From NCBI GenBank assembly GCA_038120515.1, contig JAYOLW010000019.1, positions 1 to 29,480 of the forward strand: a stretch of DNA of 29,480 nucleotides, given 5' to 3'. A program made the position numbers and the translations under genes. The DNA comes from JADHOX01 sp038120515. Lineage in GTDB: Bacteria; Pseudomonadota; Alphaproteobacteria; Rickettsiales; JABIRX01. This document shows, piece by piece, positions 17,121 through 24,831 of the stretch (position 1 is its first letter; each line of letters begins with the position of its first letter). The notes beneath the pieces are model-generated. The model was not told the origin of the DNA. It searched no databases and saw only the letters and a program-made list of their open reading frames with translations.

Positions 17121-17594
17121 TTAAATTGAAGGACCTGACTTACCTTTATGCTTTGAAGCAGCTTTTTGCTGTGCTTTAATCATATTCTGCCAAAAATTAT
17201 CACTTTCCATCTTGGAACCAACCATAGCCTGAAGCCAAGAAATTTTCTGATTAGTTACAAATTTTGTCCATTTTCCAATTGGTTCGGCTATACCAACTAT
17301 TTTAGTTTCTTCATATAAGTTAAGATCGGTTGTCTTATCATTACTTTGCTCTTTAGCAAGCTGTATCTCCTGTTTTTGCTCCCGCCTTCTAAAATCATTT
17401 TTATTAAATTTAGGCGGTTTTTTATAATCCATAGTATCGTTTTTGTATGATGCTGGAACAGCATATTTGTAGCTAAGATAAACATATCTAATAAAATTAA
17501 GAACAAATCTTACTATTCTGGCTAAATAAAAAATTGCAAAAATCGCAATTACAACAATTAATGATGATAAAAGAAAATCAATATGTGAAACCAT
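17121..17594 (-). CDS. Small single-pass membrane protein of unknown function
   Basis: Not recognised as a named family. The 157 residues begin with one strong membrane helix (about 7-27), followed by a basic amphipathic stretch (ARIVRFVLNFIRYVYLSYKY), a Lys/Arg/Gln-rich region (about 55-90) and a more ordered-looking C-terminal block (KIVGIAEPIGKWTKFVTNQK, 98-117, then ISWLQAMVG). The tail (about 140-157) is again Lys/Ser-rich. The helix-then-basic pattern suggests the bulk is cytoplasmic. Its start overlaps the end of the ModA-like gene by 17 bases, implying co-translation, and pstC-pstA follow on the same strand. Whether it works with either transporter component is unknown. Confidence 0.75.
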   Translation of the reverse strand: MVSHIDFLLSSLIVVIAIFAIFYLARIVRFVLNFIRYVYLSYKYAVPASYKNDTMDYKKPPKFNKNDFRRREQKQEIQLAKEQSNDKTTDLNLYEETKIVGIAEPIGKWTKFVTNQKISWLQAMVGSKMESDNFWQNMIKAQQKAASKHKGKSGPSI

Positions 17595-18342
17595 TCTTTT
17601 TATATATAACTTTGGCTTTTTTATCTTTCAAAAACTTAAGAAAATCTTCAGCGTCTTGATGATTTTCAGATGCTACAACTGCAGCCTGAAAAACTATTTG
17701 TTCGTATAAATCATAATCAAGTTTTGAAACAATCTTAATATTTTCATCATCATATGCTTGAGAATAAAACATAATCGCTAAATCAGAAGCATTACTTAAT
17801 AAGTAATTACTTATATTTTTAACAGATTTTATTCTGTATTTATATACCCATGCCGGCATATCAAGTTTATTTAGGAACAAATCTACATATTTTCTAGTAT
17901 AAATTTCCGTTTCATCAGGAATTACAAACATAAAATCTTTGTTATGCTTAATATGATGAATTAACTCTTCAAGATCTAAGTCATTATATTCGTCTTGATC
18001 AATATTGGAAACAATCACTAATTTATCAACAAATAAATTTGATATTGAAGTGATATCAACCAAACCTTTTTGCTTCATTTCAAATATCCAGTCACTATGA
18101 GAAGTAATAACCATATCAACTGCTAATCCATCTTGAATCTGATCAAGTAAATCAGTCGATTGAGAAAAAGAAGCATTTATAGAATTATGACCAAGCTTTG
18201 CATATTCAACCAAAATCTCTGAAATAACTACAGATGTTTCAGGTGTACTAATAATATTTAAGGTATTTGCAAAAGTCTGAAATGAAAGAAGTAGATATAT
18301 TTTTAAAAAAAATATAATTTTTTTAAAAGAGCCAATTTTCAC
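17578..18342 (-). CDS. ModA-like periplasmic substrate-binding protein
   Basis: A 254-residue exported protein with a signal peptide (about 1-25, likely cleaved after QTFA) and a type 2 periplasmic-binding fold. The N-terminal half follows the ModA/COG0725 pattern: FSQSTDLLDQIQDGLAVDMV corresponds to the ModA block containing (I/L)...G..ADVFIS, followed by WIFEMKQKGLVD and LFVDKLVIVS. Anion ligands are not obviously conserved, so molybdate specificity is uncertain. No modB or modC is present; the neighbours are a small membrane protein (17-base overlap) and pstC-pstA. It may be an orphan binding protein or may supply another oxyanion. It is divergent from trcR across a 171-base gap. Confidence 0.65.
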   Translation of the reverse strand: MKIGSFKKIIFFLKIYLLLSFQTFANTLNIISTPETSVVISEILVEYAKLGHNSINASFSQSTDLLDQIQDGLAVDMVITSHSDWIFEMKQKGLVDITSISNLFVDKLVIVSNIDQDEYNDLDLEELIHHIKHNKDFMFVIPDETEIYTRKYVDLFLNKLDMPAWVYKYRIKSVKNISNYLLSNASDLAIMFYSQAYDDENIKIVSKLDYDLYEQIVFQAAVVASENHQDAEDFLKFLKDKKAKVIYKKNGFTY

Positions 18343-18459
18343 GATTTTAATTATTAAAAATTGACTTAGTTATATTTAAACTTCCAGAACTCTCAATCAT
18401 TTTCTTAACAACTGACCAAACAAAAAACATAAATCTTTCGTGTTTTAATAAACATTGAA

Positions 18460-18489
18460 TTGACTTTTTTTGTTATTTTACTCTATATA
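18460..18489 (+). promoter_or_regulatory. Predicted promoter of trcR
   Basis: TTGACT (18460-18465) and TATATA (18484-18489) are 18 bases apart, with the likely trcR start at 18514. The leader would be under 20 bases, and there is no obvious ribosome-binding site before the ATG. The rest of the 171-base divergent gap (18343-18513) shows nothing else I can name. Confidence 0.45.
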
Positions 18490-18513
18490 GAGCAAAAAAT
18501 TATATTATTTATT

Positions 18514-19035
18514 ATGTCATTACCTTTAATGCCTCTAGCAACTGCGGTTTGGCTAGTTCAAAACACTGCCTTAACATTTAAACAAATTGCTGATTTCTGT
18601 GCTATGCATGAAATGGAAGTTCAAAGTATTGCAGATGGTGAAATAGGACATAACATAATTGGTAAAAACCCAGTTTTACTTGGGCAGATTTCACAAAAAA
18701 ACTTAGATGAATGTCAAAATGATCCTACAAAATCTTTAATATTTATCGAAACTGGCATTAATGAGCAAAAGAAAAAAAACAAGAAATACATTCCTATTGC
18801 TAAAAGACGAGACAAACCTGATGCAATTGCCTGGGTAATAAAAAATTACCCTGAAATTCCAGATAATAAAATTGCTAAACTTATTGGTTCAACTAAATCT
18901 ACAATTGAAGCTATAAGAACAAGGGCTCATGCAAATATTCAGCAAATACAACCAAGAGACCCAGTTTTACTTGGCATTTGTACCCAAACTGAACTAAATA
19001 AACTCTTAGAAGCATTTACTAGCAAAGAATCGTAA
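18514..19035 (+). CDS. trcR: Cell-cycle transcriptional regulator TrcR (DUF1013)
   Basis: Alphaproteobacterial DUF1013 protein; family members are annotated as cell-cycle regulators that associate with RNA polymerase. The 173-residue reading opens MSLPLMPLATAVWLVQNTAL and continues with LTFKQIADFCAMHEMEVQSI, both closely matching the family start. The middle has a second HTH-like region (DNKIAKLIGSTKSTIEAIRT), and the end reads RDPVLLGICTQTEL. I start it at the ATG at 18514; an in-frame TTG at 18460 would add 18 hydrophobic residues that do not match the family and would place the promoter inside the gene. It is a single gene, 121 bases before the next plus-strand gene. Confidence 0.92.
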   Translation: MSLPLMPLATAVWLVQNTALTFKQIADFCAMHEMEVQSIADGEIGHNIIGKNPVLLGQISQKNLDECQNDPTKSLIFIETGINEQKKKNKKYIPIAKRRDKPDAIAWVIKNYPEIPDNKIAKLIGSTKSTIEAIRTRAHANIQQIQPRDPVLLGICTQTELNKLLEAFTSKES

Positions 19036-19156
19036 AGCTTTATCACCTTTACTGCTGCTTTTTCGTAACAAATTACAAAAAAACTCAATTATTGCTTGAA
19101 TTTTTATAACAGTCTCATATTACAAGCTTTCAACAATTTGAAAGAAAATAAATATT

Positions 19157-21784
19157 ATGAGAATAGCTGTTAAGAAATTATTACAAGAAGGAACCAATTC
19201 AACAACCAAAGTTTTTTTTACATCAGCTCGTTTATCTCATTCTTCATCAGGATCTTTATCATATCTAAAAACTGGTAAACCTGTTTCAAATCATTCTGAG
19301 CTATTTAGAGGACAAAAAAGACCATATTCAAGAGTTACTACAAATCCAGATGGTAAGGAAGTTACTTTATCATTTAACAATGTTATTCGTGATCTACATC
19401 AAAAAGAAGATGGAGTAGGTGGTGCATTTCATGATGCACGATTAGCATATATTCATAATTTATGGGGGCAATTAGATAAACCAGGAAGAATTGAAGGTGG
19501 TGGACAGGAACCTGGTGCAACTACGCAAAAAGCTTTTGCCTCATACGCAGATAGCCTCTTAAAAACTCACAACGCTGCGCCAAATGCACAAATCAGATTA
19601 CTTACAAGATCTACATCTTATGCAACTTACGCTCTTCATGAAAATGATATTAGACTAGTTTTACAATATATGAAAAAATATGGTAAAAATATTCTAATAA
19701 AACAATTTCATGATCAAAATGATTTTACTGAAATAGCAAAACTCTATGATTTAATTGTGGAATTAGACCTTGATATAGAACTCGCAATTCCTTATTCATG
19801 TGAAGAAGATTACAAAGAGTTTTTCTCGAAAAAATTTGATGAAGCATGTCAAATCGCTGTTCGTATTAGAGATACAAAAAGAGATAAATTAATTCATGAA
19901 GCAAATCAGCTAGCAAATTCAATTGAAATTAAAGGAACTGAGATAGAACAAGCTGAAGCAATTGCTCAAAAACAAAAAATAATTTCAGAAGCAGAGCATA
20001 AAGCTGAAAAAATAACAGCAAAAGCTTCAGCTAAATCAATGATTTCAATGGCACATGAACAAAATATTGAAGAAGCAAAATGGCTTGCCACAGCTATGAG
20101 TAAATCAGCACTCAAACATGGGGTAACAGATCTTACATTGCATGCTCATGGCAATATACCTGAAGTTTACGCGGCGTTTATGTCAGAATGTTATAAACAA
20201 GGAATTCAAAATGTAAGTGTTGATACTGTTCCTGAAAGATCAAATGGCAACACATCATTTTCAACTATTGAGGCAACAACAGAGCATCTAAACTCTAAAT
20301 ATGGAATTGATATAAGACCAACTGCTAAAGATGCGGAAATATTGGCACAAATAGCCAAAACCCAAGAAGAAAGGGATAGAGACCTTACTAAAGCTGGGTT
20401 AAAAGTTGAAGATATGTTTAGCCCTTCAAATCAAAAGCCATTACTATCTGAGGCTGACAAAAGATATATGGGATTTCCTGACGGCGCTTTATTTTATTAC
20501 GTTTCTGCAGTTAAAGCCTCATCTTTACTTAATTCATTGAATTCTGATATTTACCAAACTTTACAAATTTTAAAATTTGTAACTCGTAAAGTAAGAGATG
20601 ATTTTGGTAACTTAACTGGAGTAACACCTGGATGGCTAAGAACTCAAAGAATGGTTCTATTTGCTTCAGACAAATTTGTTGTAAATTCAATAAAAGAATT
20701 TGCTAAAACAAAAGAAAAAGAAGTTAAAGATTTATCACAGGAAGAGTTAGAGTCATATTATGAAAACACTTTAAAAACAACTCCTCCTGAAGAATTATAT
20801 GATAATGCCCCAGCTGAATTAATTGATGTTTTTAGAAGTGGCTGTGGCGAAAGACAAGCTTATCCAAGAGTATTTGCGCCTGAAATAAAAGAATTCATTT
20901 GTAAAGAACATATGACCAATTTTCTTAAGGAGCCAAGACTATCAGAACTTCCAGAAAATATTAAAGCTGACTTAATTGCTAACTCTATTGATAAGGTGAA
21001 AGTCAAAGAGATTTTAGACAATTATTTTACTACTTATGCTGGTGATAGATTTTTGTCAAAAATGAGCGTAGAAAAACAGTTAAAGCTTTTACCATATAAA
21101 GAGTTGCCAACAAGAATAAAAGATCAACTTAAAGAATCCTTATCAGAGATAGATTCTGAAAGAATTTTAAGCAATTATTTTGAAGAATTAATTTGCTCTG
21201 AAAGACAAGATCCAACAAAAGTTACCCAAACTGAAATTAGAGTAGCTTTAGATGCATTAGAATATTATTATAAACTTCATCAATTTGATAACAAGTTGTC
21301 TGCTTTATTGACTAAGGATGAGGCAAATTTTTTCGACCCTCTTAATATTGTTGGGGCAGCTGGTGCTAGACTTTACACAGAGTCAATAAGAGCTCAAGAA
21401 GTTGGACCTATAGTAAAAAAAGAATTAATTGAGAATTTTGCATTATCAGGCGAAGAGCTTGATAAAAAAATTGTTGAAGAAATTCTAAGCAGAACTTTTA
21501 CGCATGCCGTTTTAGACAAAGGACCTAAACCTCATCCATATGGCTTATCAGCTGAAGGATTTCAAAATGCTACAACACTTCACAGTGCCGATACACCTCA
21601 AAGAATACAAAAGTTAAGTCATATGCTTGCAGCTACCAATGACCCTGACAGCATATCTGCAATCATAGGAAGTGATCTAGAGCAAGAAATAGCTCTACCA
21701 TTCGACGAAACCGGTCATTATACCAAGTTAATAAAAAGCCAAGAACAAGAAATGTCTCATGCGCGAGTAGCTTTTAATAAATAA
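19157..21784 (+). CDS. Divergent pyruvate carboxylase/oxaloacetate decarboxylase carboxyltransferase-like protein
   Basis: An 875-residue soluble protein resembling the carboxyltransferase (HMGL-like TIM barrel plus PYC_OADA) part of biotin-dependent carboxylases. Matching landmarks: VIRDLHQ (Arg78, Asp79, Gln82), RLLTRSTSYATY (Arg151 and Tyr158, seven apart as in the family), FHDQND (184-189), the metal-binding LHAHGN (His329, His331), NGNTSFS (Thr366) and a PYC_OADA-like stretch MGFPDGALFYYVSAVKASSL ... VRDDFGNLTGVTPGWLRTQR (438-498). Where the carbamylated lysine of IKDMAG is expected I read MISMAH, with Ile296 in its place. A charged helical, coiled-coil-like insertion (about 225-305) precedes it. 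Beyond 560 the sequence is helical and unrecognised. There is no biotin carboxylase domain and no MKM biotin site. I infer a non-biotin function; the fold call is by eye. Confidence 0.65.
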   Translation: MRIAVKKLLQEGTNSTTKVFFTSARLSHSSSGSLSYLKTGKPVSNHSELFRGQKRPYSRVTTNPDGKEVTLSFNNVIRDLHQKEDGVGGAFHDARLAYIHNLWGQLDKPGRIEGGGQEPGATTQKAFASYADSLLKTHNAAPNAQIRLLTRSTSYATYALHENDIRLVLQYMKKYGKNILIKQFHDQNDFTEIAKLYDLIVELDLDIELAIPYSCEEDYKEFFSKKFDEACQIAVRIRDTKRDKLIHEANQLANSIEIKGTEIEQAEAIAQKQKIISEAEHKAEKITAKASAKSMISMAHEQNIEEAKWLATAMSKSALKHGVTDLTLHAHGNIPEVYAAFMSECYKQGIQNVSVDTVPERSNGNTSFSTIEATTEHLNSKYGIDIRPTAKDAEILAQIAKTQEERDRDLTKAGLKVEDMFSPSNQKPLLSEADKRYMGFPDGALFYYVSAVKASSLLNSLNSDIYQTLQILKFVTRKVRDDFGNLTGVTPGWLRTQRMVLFASDKFVVNSIKEFAKTKEKEVKDLSQEELESYYENTLKTTPPEELYDNAPAELIDVFRSGCGERQAYPRVFAPEIKEFICKEHMTNFLKEPRLSELPENIKADLIANSIDKVKVKEILDNYFTTYAGDRFLSKMSVEKQLKLLPYKELPTRIKDQLKESLSEIDSERILSNYFEELICSERQDPTKVTQTEIRVALDALEYYYKLHQFDNKLSALLTKDEANFFDPLNIVGAAGARLYTESIRAQEVGPIVKKELIENFALSGEELDKKIVEEILSRTFTHAVLDKGPKPHPYGLSAEGFQNATTLHSADTPQRIQKLSHMLAATNDPDSISAIIGSDLEQEIALPFDETGHYTKLIKSQEQEMSHARVAFNK

Positions 21785-21786
21785 GG

Positions 21787-22875
21787 TTATTTGTTAAAGT
21801 TTTGATAATCTGTTGTTTGCATAGCTTTAATTCTTGATACAGCCCTAGAAAACTCAAATTCTAACTTAGAACCTGAATAAAGATTTTCGCAGTCATTATC
21901 AGCATAGAATATAACATTAACTTTTTGGTTATAAAAAACGTCAATCATATTGATAAAACGCCTAGCAAGCTCATTATGATTTTCATCAATTACATTGATA
22001 TTTTTAATAAAAATTGTTGTGTAATTTTCTGCAATAATTTGATAATCTTTTGATCCTAATGGTTTATTACAAAGATCTTCAAAATCGAATAAAGCTGTTT
22101 TTGAGGCAGAATAAGGAATATAAATTTCTCGAGATTTATTAAATAATATATGGTGCGATACTTCAGAATTTGCTGTCAAATCACGAAAAATCTCATCAAA
22201 CTCTTTATCATTTTTAGCGTTAATGGGCGCAAGATAGGTTCTTCTTAAACTGGCAATTTTCTTTCTTCTATAATCGCAATTAATATCTAAATTCATCACT
22301 TTGAAATCACGATAAATTAAATCTATGAAGGCCAAGAATTGATCTCGCTTTAAACCATCTTTATATAACGCATTCGGCTCGAAATTAGACGTGATTATAA
22401 ATCTAACCTTTTGTTTTACCAAAGCTTTGAATAATTTATGCATAATGAATGCATCTGCAGGATCATGAATAAGAAACTCATCAAAAAAAATAAACTTATA
22501 TTGTTTTGATATGTTTTTAGCTACTAAGATTAACGGATCTTGATTTGCTTTTGCCGTTTTTCTATACTCATTTAACAAATCATAAACAAGATACATAAAC
22601 TCATGAAGATGAATTCTTTTTTTAGGCATTTTGATATTATCATATAAAATGCCCGAAAGATAAGTCTTTCCAATGCCAACACTTCCGAAAACATATATTC
22701 CTGTTGGATATTTTTTTCTTCTAAAACTAAACTTATTTAATTTCTTAGCGAAATTTTCAAAATCTTTTAATATTCTAACCTGTCTAGGATCATAATTTAT
22801 TTCTCTTGCTTTACATGAGTAATAATATTGTTTAAGAATAGGGAATCTTGTTAATTTTTTTGAGGTAAATTCCAT
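21787..22875 (-). CDS. zapE: Cell division ATPase ZapE (AFG1 family)
   Basis: AAA-like P-loop ATPase; the E. coli member acts at the Z-ring and destabilises FtsZ polymers, and mitochondrial AFG1 handles misassembled proteins. The 362 residues carry Walker A GSVGIGKT (64-71), Walker B KFIFFDEF (Asp132, Glu133) and the family block ITSNFEPNALYKDGLKRDQF, followed by the late LARRFINMIDVFYNQKVNVI and SRAVSRIKAM, typical of ZapE. I use the ATG at 22875; a TTG at 22884 would add three residues. The start is only 17 bases from the divergent panC start. The 3' end converges on the carboxyltransferase-like gene with a two-base gap and no visible terminator. Confidence 0.9.
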   Translation of the reverse strand: MEFTSKKLTRFPILKQYYYSCKAREINYDPRQVRILKDFENFAKKLNKFSFRRKKYPTGIYVFGSVGIGKTYLSGILYDNIKMPKKRIHLHEFMYLVYDLLNEYRKTAKANQDPLILVAKNISKQYKFIFFDEFLIHDPADAFIMHKLFKALVKQKVRFIITSNFEPNALYKDGLKRDQFLAFIDLIYRDFKVMNLDINCDYRRKKIASLRRTYLAPINAKNDKEFDEIFRDLTANSEVSHHILFNKSREIYIPYSASKTALFDFEDLCNKPLGSKDYQIIAENYTTIFIKNINVIDENHNELARRFINMIDVFYNQKVNVIFYADNDCENLYSGSKLEFEFSRAVSRIKAMQTTDYQNFNK

Positions 22876-22892
22876 AATTACCAAATATAAAG

Positions 22893-23735
22893 ATGCAAAT
22901 CATTAAAGACAAAAAAGAGCTCAGCTATATATGCCGGCAAATCAAGCAAAGTAAAGCAAAAATATCTTTTGTTCCAACTATGGGAATGATTCATAACGCC
23001 CATTTATCACTTATAGCAAAAGCTAAAGAGATGGCTGAAATTGTTATTGTATCAATCTTTGTCAACCCAAAACAGTTTGATAACAATAATGATTTTGTCA
23101 AATACCCTAGAAATCTTATTGAAGATCAAAAGAAACTCCAAAATGCTGGTGTTGATTATATTTTTATTCCAGAAACAGATAAGTTTTATTCTGAAGATTT
23201 TGCCTTTAATATAGAAATACACAAACTTGCGGATTTACTATGTGGGGCAACAAGACGAGGCCATATGAATGGTGTTTGCGTAGTGCTTATAAAACTGTTT
23301 AATTTAATTAGACCAGATTTTGTTATGATGGGAGAAAAAGATTATCAACAATTATATATTACAAAAAAATTAGTTGAAGATTTTGAATTAGATACTGAAA
23401 TTATAAGTTGTCCAACAATAAGAGAGAACTCGGGTCTGGCAATGTCATCTAGAAATGAAAGATTATCTGATCAGGCAAGAAATCAAATAGCACCAAAACT
23501 TAAACAAAATCTCGAAAGTTTAAAACAAGAAATCATTAAAAATGAATATAAAGAAATCAGCCATTTAATTAAAAAATATTGGGAAAAATTTATAAAAGAC
23601 GGTTTTTCAAAAATTGACTATCTAGAAATATTAAATAGTAATTTGACAAAATATGATTCAAATACAGCAAATACAAGAATCTTTATAGCTGTATGGCTAG
23701 AAGATGTTAGGTTGATTGATAATATTAGTTTATGA
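22893..23735 (+). CDS. panC: Pantothenate synthetase
   Basis: ATP-dependent ligase joining pantoate and beta-alanine, the last step of pantothenate (vitamin B5) synthesis. The 280 residues have the nucleotidyltransferase fold: FVPTMGMIHNAHLSLI near the N-terminus (the HxGH signature, here His-Asn-Ala-His), SIFVNPKQF, GATRRGHMNGV, MMGEKDYQQLYI, and the KMSKS-like GLAMSSRNERL. The Gly-to-Ala change in the first signature is mild, and all other landmarks are normal. It is the first gene of a run with lptF (4-base ATGA overlap), ileS and gpsA. No panB or panD is in the window. Confidence 0.95.
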   Translation: MQIIKDKKELSYICRQIKQSKAKISFVPTMGMIHNAHLSLIAKAKEMAEIVIVSIFVNPKQFDNNNDFVKYPRNLIEDQKKLQNAGVDYIFIPETDKFYSEDFAFNIEIHKLADLLCGATRRGHMNGVCVVLIKLFNLIRPDFVMMGEKDYQQLYITKKLVEDFELDTEIISCPTIRENSGLAMSSRNERLSDQARNQIAPKLKQNLESLKQEIIKNEYKEISHLIKKYWEKFIKDGFSKIDYLEILNSNLTKYDSNTANTRIFIAVWLEDVRLIDNISL

Positions 23736-24823
23736 AGATTTTTAAAGATAAACAAAATATTTTAGCGAAGAAAATCAAATATGATTTCTTAATTCCCTTT
23801 ACTCTAACTGTATTTTTAATACTAGGTGTAATATGGCTTACAAAAATAATTTCAATAATTGACTTAGTATCTGCAAAAACAGTTTCATTATCAAAGTTTG
23901 TCACGTTAATTGTAATTATAATTCCTGATTTGTTGTTTTACATTATTCCATTTTGCATTATCATTTGTTTTTATATATTCTTTCAGAACTATTTTTTTAC
24001 TAGAGAAATATATATTTTCAGAAATATACCAATAAGACCTAAGGCTTTATTTAATCCATTAAAGAAATTAATTTTTATTATTGTCTGTTTTCAGTTTTTG
24101 CTAGGTTTTTTTATTGCACCCAAGGCATATCAAGCTTTTGACAAAATTAAAAATGACATCAAATATAATTTGCTTTCTGTTGTATTAACTCCAGGCTCTA
24201 TTGAAAAAATTGGCAGCGATATGGTTTCATTTGCTGATTTTGAATCAGAAAATGAAATATTAAATAATTTTTTTTTATATCGTAATTCTGAAGGAAACAA
24301 AGAGTTTTTAATAGCAAACTTTGCTAAAATTGATAGTTTTGACTCTGATATCACTCTAAAAATTAGTGACGGTATAATTTTTAGAGAAAATATAGATCAT
24401 GAAATTTCGACAGTAAAATTTAAACATTTTAATGATGATTTATCCTTAATAAATGATAATATTCACCAACAAAAAATTCATTATAAAGGAATGTCATTAT
24501 CTCAAATAATATCCTTAATAAATGGGAAAGAACCTTTAAGAAAAGATTTTTATGCAGGTATTATATTTAAATTTTTTTGGATTTTCATTCCAATTATAAT
24601 TTTTGTTTTAGCTCAAGAAATTTATTTTCATGGTGAATTTAGAAGAATTGGACTTGGTAAAAAGCATTTGCTATTTTCAGGAGTTTCCATATTTTTTGTG
24701 ATCTTAAGTTTTATTATCAAAAAAACAGCTGAAACCAATATTTCTCTAGCGTTTTTTATAATAATTTTAGCAATAATTTTTATTTTTATTATCAACAAAG
24801 CTAACTTTTCTGAAAAAATTTAA
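23732..24823 (+). CDS. lptF: LptF/LptG-family lipopolysaccharide export permease, probably LptF
   Basis: Inner-membrane permease that, with its partner and the LptB ATPase, extracts lipopolysaccharide and passes it to LptC/LptA. The 363 residues show the family layout: three or four helices in the first 130 residues (from about 20), a periplasmic jellyroll-like region (about 135-260) and a helical block at the end (about 270-357). The segment LTPGSIEKIGSDMVSFAD occurs where LptF has its conserved start of the periplasmic domain. Identity is low, so LptF versus LptG is a judgement: the ordering fits LptF, and no second copy follows. It overlaps panC by four bases and precedes ileS by eight. 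Confidence 0.8.
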   Translation: MKIFKDKQNILAKKIKYDFLIPFTLTVFLILGVIWLTKIISIIDLVSAKTVSLSKFVTLIVIIIPDLLFYIIPFCIIICFYIFFQNYFFTREIYIFRNIPIRPKALFNPLKKLIFIIVCFQFLLGFFIAPKAYQAFDKIKNDIKYNLLSVVLTPGSIEKIGSDMVSFADFESENEILNNFFLYRNSEGNKEFLIANFAKIDSFDSDITLKISDGIIFRENIDHEISTVKFKHFNDDLSLINDNIHQQKIHYKGMSLSQIISLINGKEPLRKDFYAGIIFKFFWIFIPIIIFVLAQEIYFHGEFRRIGLGKKHLLFSGVSIFFVILSFIIKKTAETNISLAFFIIILAIIFIFIINKANFSEKI

Positions 24824-24831
24824 CAAGATCA

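Noticed and set aside
18460..18513. N-terminal extension of trcR from a TTG codon
   Set aside because: The added 18 hydrophobic residues do not fit DUF1013, and the stretch carries a promoter-like -35/-10 pair.
19036..19156. Possible promoter or small RNA between trcR and the carboxyltransferase-like gene
   Set aside because: TTGCTT at 19093 has no convincing -10 at the right distance, and no stable hairpin is apparent.
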